Origin: Branchiostoma floridae
Lineage: Eukaryota; Chordata; Leptocardii; Amphioxiformes; Branchiostomatidae
Length of the DNA stretch: 64,000 nt
Assembly: GCF_000003815.2 (NCBI RefSeq)
Contig: NW_023365779.1
Coordinates: 239,574-303,573, forward strand
Reading direction: 5' to 3'
Of this stretch, positions 54,728-64,000 are shown piece by piece. Position numbers and translations under genes: made by a program. How positions within the stretch are numbered: the first letter of the stretch is position 1; each line of letters begins with the position of its first letter. The notes beneath the pieces are model-generated. The model was not told where the DNA came from and did not search any database. It saw nothing but the letters and a program-made list of their open reading frames with translations.

Positions 54728-55061
54728 TGCATGTAGTTCTTGTGTTCTATGTTGAGGTGTAGCTAATTATTTGTTGGCAGGTACATGTATTTGTAAAACA
54801 AGATGTGAAAATGAAAGTCCATGTCATCATAAGACATCCTTCATTCAATACTGACCATGGTCAAGGTCCAGGTACTCATGTTAGCAGGTTGTCGATAGAT
54901 CAGTGGGGTGTGGTTTTATTAGAACTTGATGATAGCCACATGAGACATGAATATGGACGGTACTTCATGTGTGGTTTGTTCTTGCTCATGAAAACTGACC
55001 ATTGTTTGATGAATCTGGATACGTGCAACTCTACCTGCTACCATATCTGACACCTTTGTAC
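54728..55061. repeat. Right flank unit of the 37-bp satellite
   Basis: From about 54883 it repeats the left flank (gtggggtgtggttttattag, catgaaaactgaccattg) and then a single diverged satellite unit. 54728-54882 is not recognised. Confidence 0.75.
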
Positions 55062-55272
55062 TACTGTGACTGCAATTAAGTTCATGGGGATTGAATTTCT
55101 CTGTAGCAGAAAAAGGACTTTTTGCAGTGGATTTCAGTTCGCGGTAACACCATGCATGGTAGTCTCTTACTACCATGGAAAAATGTCTGCGGTGGTTTTA
55201 AGTTTGCAGCAAAGCGGCCACCACAAAAAACGCGAACATCAAACCACTGCGAACATTTCTGCATTTACAGTA
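55062..55272. mobile_element. TA-flanked MITE with TTCGCG repeats, copy 2
   Basis: tactgtgactgcaattaagt at the left and tttctgcatttacagta at the right. Internal order (gtagtctcttac, gcggtggttttaagtttgca, acgcgaacat) matches 35799-35999. More diverged than copy 1. Confidence 0.85.
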
Positions 55273-55794
55273 TGTCACAACCCTGGCCATAGTCGCTCCA
55301 GATATCTTACTGAAGGATGACTGCAGTGCAAAAGATGTCAGTAGCTTGAAGAATGAATCCATTCTGCTACATGTACCTTGATGAATCTTGATATGTGCGA
55401 CTACAAATGCTACCATATCTGACACCTTTGTACTATGCCATAACCCTGGCCCGAGCGGCTCCAGATGTCTTACTAAGGGATGCCTGCAGTGTGGAAAAGA
55501 TTACTTTAGCTTGAGGAATGAGTCCACTCTATATATAATACCCAGGCCCTATTATTTGGTTATAACAAAAAAAAGCAACTTATGCACCTAATAGTATGCA
55601 ACTATAAACAAACAAAAGATACTCATTCAAAGAAGTATTCAGCTTTAAACTGTACATAGAATCCTCTTGCAAATTAATGAATAATATTTCTTGATTTCAT
55701 TTCATGTTTGTAGCTTATGTCTGGGGGGTTATTTTCAGCCAATTCGAAAACCCACAGTTACCTGCAAGGTAAATAAACAATAAAAAACAAACAT
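55273..55794. repeat. Diverged ~170-bp duplication and AT-rich sequence
   Basis: acaaccctggccatagtcgc (55268) and ataaccctggcccgagcggc (55440), each followed by tccagat-tcttact and a gcagtg block, show a ~172-bp duplication that includes the single satellite-like unit near 55410. 55560-55794 is not recognised. Confidence 0.6.
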
Positions 55795-56055
55795 TTAGTG
55801 CCCAAATAAGGCCTGGCCTGTAACTGCCAAAACGTGCTCTCCTGACAGCTGCCCCATTTTGTAGCAAACTGCGGCAAAACCTTCGCTACGCCAGCCTGAA
55901 ATGCTACAATTCCGCAGTAATCCTTCGTACACGGCAGGAAACATTCCGCATACCAAACAGGCCATTACGGGGTTACCATGGTGATGGAAAATGTATGGCC
56001 GCCCACACTTCAAAACGGTCTTCCATCCCTGCTGGATGCCACAGATATTTGTTAT
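55795..56055 (-). CDS. Possible exon or transposon remnant, unrecognised
   Basis: A 95-codon minus-strand frame in sequence of more coding-like composition than its surroundings. It contains CLVCG, then FPAVYEGLLRNC, a Cys-rich spacing loosely like small zinc-binding segments in some transposases. A weak acceptor (tccag) lies near 56038. I recognise no family and cannot show splicing. It could equally be a non-coding mobile element. Confidence 0.18.
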   Translation of the reverse strand: MTNICGIQQGWKTVLKCGRPYIFHHHGNPVMACLVCGMFPAVYEGLLRNCSISGWRSEGFAAVCYKMGQLSGEHVLAVTGQALFGH

Positions 56056-56712
56056 ACACACAGGTGAGGAACCCTGTGTCAATGTAACGTTACATGTCTA
56101 TCTATATACATAGCACTTCTGTGTACTGTTATACACACAGGTGAGCAACCCTGTGTCAATGTAATGTTACATGTCTATCTATATACATAGCACTTCTGTG
56201 TACTGTTATACACACAGGTGAGCAACCCTGTGTCAATGTAACGTTACATGTCTATCTATATACATAGCACTTCTGTGTACTGTTATACACACAGGTGAGG
56301 AACCCAGTGTCAATGTAACGTTACATGTCTCTATCTATATACATAGCACTTCTGTGTACTGTTATACACACAGGTGAGGAACCCTGTGTCAATGTAACAT
56401 TACATGTCTATCTATATACATAGCACTTCTGTATACTGTTATACACACAGGTGAGAAACCCTGTGTCAATGTAACGTTACATGTCTATCTATATACATAG
56501 CACTTCTGTATACTGTTATACACACAGGTGAGAAACCCTGTGTCAATGTAACGTTACATGTCTATCTATATACATAGCACTTCTGTATACTGTTATACAC
56601 ACAGGTGAGAAACCCTGTGTCAATGTAACGTTACATGTCTATCTATATACATAGCACTTCTGTACACACAGGTGAGAAACCCTGTGTCAATGTAACATTA
56701 CATGTTTATATG
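56050..56712. repeat. 77-bp minisatellite, nine copies
   Basis: caggtgag recurs at 56061, 56138, 56215, 56292, 56371, 56448, 56525, 56602 and 56669. Each unit holds the palindrome tgtaacgttaca, ctatctatatacatagcact, and a consensus-like splice donor (cag|gtgag). The final unit is shortened to 67 bp. Confidence 0.95.
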
Positions 56713-57859
56713 TTGTGAACATTGGGAAAAACACTGTGATGTATACATGTACTTAGCACTAGTACTTCTGCACACTGTTATACACACTGGGGAGCAACCC
56801 TGCATTGCAGTAATGTAACTTGTACAATATATTTGTGATTCACAGTGGGAGAATCTTCCTGCACACTGTAATACAATGTAGGTTTGCTAGCTCTGAAGGG
56901 AAAGTCAAGAGGCCTAAAAAACACATTAATATCAACTGTCATAATTCCACCAGATGCCATGATACTGGCACATGGGAGAAAATACATGAATGTTAAAGTG
57001 ATTTAAAGATATACCAAAAATCCCAAAGTGCATGTATATACACTTCAGATATCTACGTGTTCAAGACAATCTTGAGAAGGCCAACATAACATTTTTTTAA
57101 AAATATGGAGGCATCTGTTGGAATGTTGATGTTCCATTCTGGGACAGCTATGTAATACCCAACCTTCTGCACCCCTCAAGGCCAGCCTAATTAAATATTC
57201 CGGCCAGGAAACAAGCCCAGACCGATAATGGAGACAAGTGTCCAATATCACCTACGGAATGCCTGGGATGGGGGATTCCACGGGAATGTCAGAGGCTTAC
57301 TTTACTGTGAGAGGTTATTTTAAGGCCCCACCAACCAGTTTCTTGGCTGAACTTCTGATATTTCAGGCAAAATATTAGCAAGATGATATCATGAAAACAA
57401 TGGGCTGGGAGGAAAATTTTACCAGATTATATTTACATGCACCCTGCATGGTTAGTTTGAATGTGTGTTTTCTGCAGTGTTTTCTTCATTTCAGCATCAT
57501 TTCCATTTTATCCACGAATCACCAAACAAAGGGGTGTGGTCCTGATATATGATGATGTCTGTATTGCCAGATTATCCCTAAGGGCTGACTGGCAGTGCAT
57601 GAATACTGGTACTTAATGAGTATTCTGTAGGCATCCTCAACAATCACAATGATGTAATATTTTATAATGTTGGAATTTCATAAACTAACGTAATTCAGAA
57701 CCTGACAATGAATCAGGAGCATTGGCAATAATGTATTTCATTCAGGATTTTATGTATTTCTGTATAATTTTTTTTCATATAGACCATGTGCCTGATGCAA
57801 AAACAATAAACAAAACAAATGATTTGGCAAAGCATTATAGAAAAGCACAACATAATGTA
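56713..57859. other. Unassigned sequence
   Basis: A decayed 77-bp unit persists at 56760-56800. Otherwise I see no gene, RNA or element ends. Confidence 0.4.
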
Positions 57860-58159
57860 CATAGATGGACCAGTCCTTATTGTAAAACAGGATATCAGGC
57901 ATTTTTAAAATACACCAGTTGCCAAGTAATCATCACATAAGTCAGGTAATTCTATATAATTTGGGATGAATCCTAAAAACTCTCTACGGACCCGCTGAAA
58001 CCCACATTGGTGTGAAACCCCAGGTAATACATGGCCAGCTGTTATAATGAAGTTTCAGTAGCTATGCCAGTACAACACATTTGATATGGATATGCTAGTT
58101 GCACATTAGATGTACCAGTTGTCTAAGCAATTATCACGGTTTGTCTACATATCTATAAT

Positions 58160-58489
58160 CAGGGATAAACAAGTCCACTAGCCCTATTGTCCAGGGCAAG
58201 TGAAAGTGCTGTTCGGGCAAGTGCATGTCCTACCCCACTTGTCCGATCGGGCAAGTAAGATTTTTCCATTGATTTTATTTTTAGTGCAATTTTGATATAC
58301 TTGTTACTTTTTACAGTCATGACATCAAGCAATTGTCTACAGAGAATTCCATTGCTGGAAGTGAAAATGCATATACTACTAAAAGTGACATTTGAATTTT
58401 GGGCAAGTGAAAAATTGGTTCGGGCAAGTACATTTTTTATGTGCTTGCCCGATAGGACAAGTGGATTTTAGAAAACTTGTTCAACCCTG
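58160..58489. mobile_element. hAT-like element with ACTTGCCCGAT repeats, copy 2
   Basis: Same family and order as 41190-41502: starts cagggataaacaagtccact, ends acttgttcaaccctg, with a cacttgtccgatcgggcaag palindrome near the left. 330 bp. An exact 8-bp target duplication is not visible. It lies inside the ~150-bp array. Confidence 0.8.
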
Positions 58490-59538
58490 TTATTATAATG
58501 ATTCCATCCTGGGTTTTCTGTTACACACTGATAGTAGTTTATAAGTAACTGTAATAACAGATACGTGTGTAGCATGGATGCTCCATTAGCCACCCAATTA
58601 TTGCAGGTAATCAGATAATCTGAAATGAGTCCTGAATCCCCAATACCCTCCTGAAACCCACACTGGAGAGTAACCCTGGGGAAACTATGGAAGCCATGTG
58701 TGTGCTTGTAATACTGTACTAGCACATATCAGCAGCACACATTGGGTGCGCCACTTTTTCTAGCAATTATCACATCATTTGCCAGTCTGGAATGAATCCT
58801 GAAACCCACACTGGAGAGGAACCCTGGGGAAACTATGGAAGCCATGTGTGTTCTTGTAATACTGTAATAGCACATATCAGTAGCACACATTGGGTGTGCC
58901 ACTTTTTCTAGCAATTATCACATCATTTGCCAGTCTGGAATAAATCCTGAAACCCACACTGGAGAGTAACCCTGGGGAAAGTATGGCAGCCACAGTGCTT
59001 GTAATAGCACATATCAGTAGCACACATTAATAGTGTGCCACTTTTTCTAGCAATTATCACATAATTTGCCATTCTGGAAAAGATCCTGAAACCCACACTG
59101 GAGTGTAACCCTGGGGAAAGCATGGCAGCCATGTGTGTGCCTGTAATACTGTAATAGCACATATCAGCGGCTATAGAACATTCCACTTGTTCCAGCAATT
59201 ATTACATAATTTCCCTAATCTGGGGTGAATCCTGAAACCCACACTGGTGTGTAACCCTAAGGTAAAATATGGCCAGTTGTTAAGATGTTATAGTCACTGT
59301 AGACATGCCAGTAGCACACATTTTGATACACCAGTTGTCAGAGCAATTACCACATAAGTCAGCTAATCTGGGATAAACTAATCCCACAGGGAAACTCACA
59401 CAGGGGTGAAACCCTGGGTAAAACATGACAGCTGTTTAGTATACATACCAGTAGCACACATCTTAAACTGCTATTTCCCAAGCAATTATCGCATAAGTCA
59501 GCTAATCTGGATAAAGCCCAGATTGGTAATGTCTGTCC

Positions 59539-60053
59539 AGGCCTGGAAATACCCCCTGCATATACAGGTTAGTGCAGGTAAAATTGGAGCTGTGCAGGTA
59601 TTTCTGGTGTCTACCTGCACCTAACCTGCACTTGTCCATGTACTGGGTATATACAGGTTAGTGCAGGTAAAATTGGAGCTGTGCAGGTATTTCTGGTGTC
59701 TACCTGCACCTAACCTGCACTGGTCCATGTACTGGGTACATGCAGGTTAGTGCAGGTAAAATTGGAGCTGTGCAGGTATTTCTGGTGTCTACCTGCACCT
59801 AACCTGCACTGGTCCATGTACTGGGTATATACATAATGTCATATGATGTAGGTGTATATGGATTGTTATTAGCTGCATTGACTGTTACTACCAATAAAGT
59901 ATACAAGAAAAAAATTGCAATAGTTCCTGAAAATTAGAATTTTAGTATAATCCATACTTCCTAAACTAAGAAGGTGCAGGTAAAATTTGTCTGGTGCAGG
60001 TAATTTTCAATGTTACCAGCATGTGCAGGTATGCAGAAAAAAGTATTTCAAGC
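59539..60053. mobile_element. hAT-like element carrying a hairpin minisatellite
   Basis: Starts caggcctggaaatac and ends gtatttcaagccctg, an inverse pair, with tgtctg on both sides as a partly diverged 8-bp target duplication. Inside are about three ~88-bp units identical in design to those at 17353-17735 (tgcaggttagtgcaggta and tacctgcacctaacctgca as inverted blocks), then decayed tgcaggta units to the right. No transposase. Confidence 0.8.
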
Positions 60054-61000
60054 CCTGCTGTCTGAAACCCTCATTGGTGAGTAATCCTTAAGGTAAAGCA
60101 TGGCCAGTTGTTATAATACTGTAGATACACGTATGTCAGTAGCACACAGTTAATGTGACAGCACTTCAAGCAATTATCACACAAATAAGTTCATCTGGAA
60201 TGAGTTAACCTAGCAGGAGATCCACACTGGGGTGAAACCCTGGGTAAAACATGGTTAGAATAGCAATAGAAGATATGTCTTGTAGTATCCAGTATGTGAT
60301 TATACCACTGCTGGGATCCCTGACATAGGTAGACAGCAGTCAGCTTGTATTCACACTGCACTTCTAAGCAGCTCTGTCCAGCTGTTCACCCTAGCTATAT
60401 ATATATATATATATATCACATATTTGACACACAGTTTCCAAGCAACTATCACATAAGTCTGAGCTAAATCTGGGATTTATCCCCATACTAAAACCCACAG
60501 TGGTGTGTAACCATTAAGCTGAACCACACAGAAACCCACACTGGGGTGAAACCCTAGGTAAAACATGGTGACTGTTATAATAATATTATATTTGTGGCAT
60601 TTGATACACAAGTTTCCCAAGCAATTATCACATAATCTGGGATTTATCCCCATACTAAAACCCACAGTGGTGTGTAACCATTAAGCTGAACCACACAGAA
60701 ACACACACTAGGGTGAAACCCTGGGTAAAACATGGTGACTGTTATAATAATATTATATCTGTGGCATTTGATACACAAGTTTCCCAAGCAATTATAACAT
60801 AATCTGGGATTTATCCCCACACTAAAACCCACACTGGGGTGTAACCCTTAAGCTGAACCATGGCACCTCTCCAACCCTGACCCTCAGCAGGTTTTAACGT
60901 AAGCTCATCCCGGCCGACCAAGTCACTTAATTCTCTCTCTATTCTGATTTTCCCCCACAATGACTGGATCAGACTGGGACCCACAGAGGGGTGGAACCAA

Positions 61001-61649
61001 TGAAAACTAATCACCTACAAATTGTCCCTGCCCTGTTGGTTGGAGATGTCCAGTTGTCCCCCGACTGTTCTCACATCTCGGTACCAGAATGTCACTGACC
61101 CCTATTTTAAGTCTATTAGGCTAAAAAAATATCTATATACAGGCCCTGTCCCTAGTGCTGAACTCACAGTCACTGGAATCCCTGACATGATTTGTTGGCT
61201 CGAAGGCTTACATTTCTGTACCAGAAGGTCAATGACCCCTGTTCAATTTCTCAGTCCTCTGATTCTACAAACATCAACATCAACAAAACACAAAAAATGA
61301 CTGTCAGAAAAGACTTGAACTATTTAGGCTATTACGCAGATGTTCAGATTTCAGAAGGGTGACCAACCACGAAGTGGGTGGGCGGGCATAAAAAAAAGGA
61401 ACTCTGCAATCTACGTCTCTTAGCCACTTCACATTTGAGACCGAATGAGTCACGTGAGCCAGAGGGCAGAGGTCATGGCTCGTGCGCACTAATTATCTGA
61501 TTTACGCATTAAGCCTAAATCAACACTATTAGCCTAAAAAACATCTATAGACAGGTCCTGTCCTTAGTGCTGAACTAACAGTCACTGGAGTTCCTGGCAA
61601 TAATTTGTTGGCTTTATAAGACATAAAGAAGTTATGCTTAGCTGAAAGA
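61001..61649. other. Unassigned sequence with ~95-bp family blocks
   Basis: Two blocks, caggccctgtccctagtgct (61141) and caggtcctgtccttagtgct (61552), each followed by gaactcacagtcactgg-like text, show a ~411-bp duplication related to the family at 27.9 kb. Between them the DNA is GC-richer (61370-61490) with a cacgtg E-box, but no gene is evident. Confidence 0.45.
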
Positions 61650-62310
61650 ATAAATGACATGGTCAGAGTCAAACTTTCTGCCCAGTCGTCTTCTTCAAGT
61701 GAGATGATTAGCAACCCTAGAGTTCAAATCCTCACATTTTTGCTCATCCCAAATCCAAGCTACGGGAAAGTATCACAGTCCTTAAGGTGGGGTCACACCT
61801 GCGTATATATTTAAGTCCGTATGAGGCGCGCATGGGAGTATTTGCCTCCACCAGGCTCCACTGGTTGCTGGAAAAATAATAGAAATTGGACAAACGTAAA
61901 CAGGTAACATGTCAGTGAAGTTAGCTGGGTTGCTAACCATACTTCTCGGTCAGCTAACTCATCTGGCATGTTATGCATCTATTTTTGTCCAATTTGTTCT
62001 ATTTTTCCCGCAACCTGTGGAGCCTGGTAGAGATTAAGAGCGTTATACGCACCTCAAACGGACTTGAATATATACGCATGTGTGACCCCACCCTTAGGAC
62101 AGGATGTTAAGCTGGGGTACACTGTACATTGTGCTAGAGGAAGGAGAATTTCCCCGGTACAATGAACCTGTAAGTACTGTACATATCATCTTTCCTCTCT
62201 GTCACGACCATTGGAACATTAGCTCTTCAATGACGCAGACTGTAATATGATCAGTTTCATTTTTATCTTGAGCCTTTTCTGTCATTTCTCCTGTAAAATG
62301 TCTAAGCATA
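61650..62310 (+). mobile_element. SINE family B copy split by a MITE
   Basis: Left half: a box-B-like gagttcaaatcct near 61722, then gctcatcccaaatccaagct and acagtcctta. Right half from 62094: taggacaggatgttaagc, ggagaatttccccggtacaa, agctcttcaatgacgcagac. The two halves join in the order seen at 37505-37790, with a MITE between them. Confidence 0.75.
61785..62093. mobile_element. Fold-back MITE nested in a SINE
   Basis: About 309 bp. aggtggggtcacacctgcgt, then atatatttaagtccgt, is inverted at the right as acggacttgaatatata and cgcatgtgtgaccccaccc. Inner arms (tgtccaattt, aacatgccagatg-like) are also complementary. TTA (or CCTTA) flanks both sides; the SINE consensus cagtccttaggacagg is the uninterrupted site. 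Confidence 0.85.
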
Positions 62311-62480
62311 GAATTTCCCCGGTACAATGACCCTGTAAGTACTGTACATGTCATCTGTCCTGTCTGTTATGACCAGTGGAAGATTAGCTCTTCAGTGAGC
62401 CAGACTGTATTTTGATCACTTTCAATTTCACCCTGTCAACCATTGCTGTCATTTCTACTATAAAATGTTGAAGGAACTAC
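62311..62480 (+). repeat. Tandem copy of the SINE B 3' body
   Basis: agaatttccccggtacaatg at 62307 repeats the one at 62145, with the rest of the unit (gtaagtactgtacatgtcat, agattagctcttcagtgagc) about 162 bp downstream. This is a local tandem duplication of the SINE tail. Confidence 0.8.
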
Positions 62481-62690
62481 ATCAGTGTAGCGATGAACTG
62501 CCCCAGTGTAGCCAGTGATGCACACATGTCCTGATTATGTCACATTCATGTAGCAATAATTCAGCCTCCCTGATGGAATGTAGCGCAGGAAGTGACACAT
62601 CGCTGCTTAATATTCCCCATGACATCATCACTTTCTCTTTCGCATTACCGCAGCTCCCTGGAGGGTCTGTTATTACAGGGTGCAGGAGTC
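62481..62690. other. Unassigned spacer
   Basis: Short stretch before the final array; nothing identifiable. Confidence 0.35.
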
Positions 62691-62699
62691 ACTCATGTT

Positions 62700-64000
62700 G
62701 ACTGATGTGCAACCTGTTTTACATGTACTCATCAATAGCAGGAGGAATAATGATGGGTTTGGGCCACAACAAGCCACCAGATTTCTGTTTCTCAAATTGC
62801 GACAGCAAAATAGAACATAAAAAGAGGGCTGGGTGAAAACCTGACTATTGGTAACTTACATCATAAAAATCCAAGGCATAAATCTGGTCCTCATGGTTTA
62901 CTGATTTCGCAAACTGTTTTACATGTCCCCATCAAGAGCAGGAGGCATAATGTAGGTTTTGGGCCAAACCAAGTCATAACTTTGATTCTCAGATGTTTAA
63001 AATTTAAGAAAAATATGAAGGGCTTGGTGGCAAACTATTTTTCATGTCCCCATCACTAGCAGGAGGTATAATGCAGGGTTGGGGCTATACCAAGCCAGAA
63101 ATTTGGTTCTCAGGTGTCTAAAAGTACCAAAAAATGGCAGAAAATGGTGGAAAATTTGACTATTGCTGACTTACTCCATAAAACTCAGTGCACCAAGGCA
63201 TAAATCTGGTCCTCATGGTTGACTGATTTGGCAAACTGTTTTACATGTACCCATCAAGAGCAGGGGGAATAATGATGGGTTTGGGCCACAACAAGCCACC
63301 AGATTTCTGTTTCTCAAATTGCGACAGTAAAATAAAAAATAAAAAGAAGGCTGGGTGAACACTTGACTATTGGTAACTTACATCATAAAAATCCAAGGCA
63401 TAAATCTGGTCCTCATGGTTTACTGATTTCGCAAACTGTTTTACATGTACCCATCAAGAGCAGGAGGCATAATGTAGGTTTTGGGCCAAACCAAGTCATA
63501 ACTTTGATTCTCAGATGTTTAAAATTTAAGAAAAATATGAAGGGCTTGGTGGCAAACTATTTTTCATGTCCCCATCACTAGCAGGAGGTATAATGCAGGG
63601 TTGGAGCTATACCAAGCCAGAAATTTGGTTCTCAGGTGTCTAAAAGTACCAAAAAATGGCAGAAAATGGTGGAAAATTTGACTATTGCTGACTTACTCCA
63701 TAAAACTCAGTGCACCAAGGCATAAATCTGGTCCTCATGGTTGACTGATTTGGCAAACTGTTTTACATGCACTCATCAATAGCAGGGGGAATAATGTAGG
63801 TTTTGGGCCACAACAAGTCATAACTTTGGTTCTCAGGTAATATAAGGTGAAAAATATGGCAAGCAGCCTTTATAATGGTGGGTGGAAAACTTGACTGTTT
63901 TACATGTACCCATCAATAGCAGGAGGAATAATGATGGGTTTGGGCCACAACAAGCCACCAGATTTCTGTTTCTCAAATTGCGACAGTAAAATAAAAAATT
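62700..64000. repeat. 522-bp higher-order repeat, continues past window
   Basis: Three related monomer types alternate. A: tgatgggtttgggccacaac; B: tgtaggttttgggccaaacc; C: atgcagggttggggctatac. A starts at 62751 and 63273, B at 62951 and 63473, C at 63071 and 63593, each exactly 522 bp apart. Identity between 522-bp blocks is far higher than between monomers. A rearranged B-like (63797) and another A (about 63931) follow to the window edge. Confidence 0.93.

Larger units (their letters stand above)
57860..61000. repeat. ~150/167-bp degenerate array, interrupted by two hAT-like elements
   Basis: Units share agcaattatcacataa, tctgggatgaatcctgaaac, ccacactggtgtgtaaccct and catggccagttgttataat. 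Units at 58620-59200 (~150-bp spacing) and 60470-60840 (167-bp spacing) are most homogeneous. Insertions at 58160-58489 and 59539-60053 split it. An (AT)n tract lies at 60395-60416. Confidence 0.88.

Noticed and set aside
60395-60416. (AT)n tract as a promoter TATA region
   Set aside because: It is a simple repeat inside a degenerate array with no nearby start-site features.

Overview
This 64 kb window is eukaryotic, AT-rich and apparently intergenic or deeply intronic. I recognise no protein-coding gene in it. The longest open frames lie inside tandem repeats whose unit length is a multiple of three, or run through assembly gaps, so they are by-products. The mix of MITEs (hAT, PIF/Harbinger, piggyBac and pogo/Tigger types), tRNA- and 5S rRNA-derived SINEs, abundant minisatellites and N gaps fits an invertebrate deuterostome draft assembly, most likely amphioxus (Branchiostoma). 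That assignment is an inference from repeat style, not from a diagnostic gene.

Layout. 0-9 kb: a degenerate ~150-bp repeat, an (AT)n tract, minisatellites with units of 36, 74-78, 96, 34, 49/46, ~110 and ~130 bp, and a (CCTGTA)n-type array. One GC/CpG-rich island at 4.7-5.4 kb carries clustered YY1, CRE, ETS and E2F sites and is the best promoter candidate. 9-16 kb: a degenerate ~190-bp array (9.7-12.3 kb), a 320-bp (ATTCT)n tract, six CAAGGTCA nuclear-receptor half-sites in 193 bp, a MITE and a tRNA-derived SINE. 16-23 kb: old, diverged tandem duplications in which a 50-bp array and a hairpin-forming ~88-bp minisatellite have expanded, then a 5S rRNA-headed SINE. 23-33 kb: hAT-type elements, a 37-bp G-rich array across a gap, a degenerate ~95-bp array, a tRNA-headed SINE whose body matches the 5S-headed one, a 163-bp array and a ~0.6-kb duplication with CCAAT and TATA motifs. 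33-47 kb: a series of non-autonomous DNA transposons, several with readable terminal inverted repeats (TIRs) and target-site duplications (TSDs), many inserted in older degenerate arrays. 47-64 kb: arrays with units of 51, 105, 37, 77, ~150/167 and 522 bp; the last is a higher-order repeat running off the window end.

The recurring theme is layered repeat growth. Old low-identity tandem duplications form the substrate, transposons interrupt them, and young homogeneous minisatellites bloom inside single copies of the older units. The most interesting signals are the shared SINE body with two Pol III heads, the minisatellite carried inside a hAT-like element at two loci 42 kb apart, the three copies of a hammerhead-like two-hairpin module, the CAAGGTCA cluster and the compact promoter-like site cluster.
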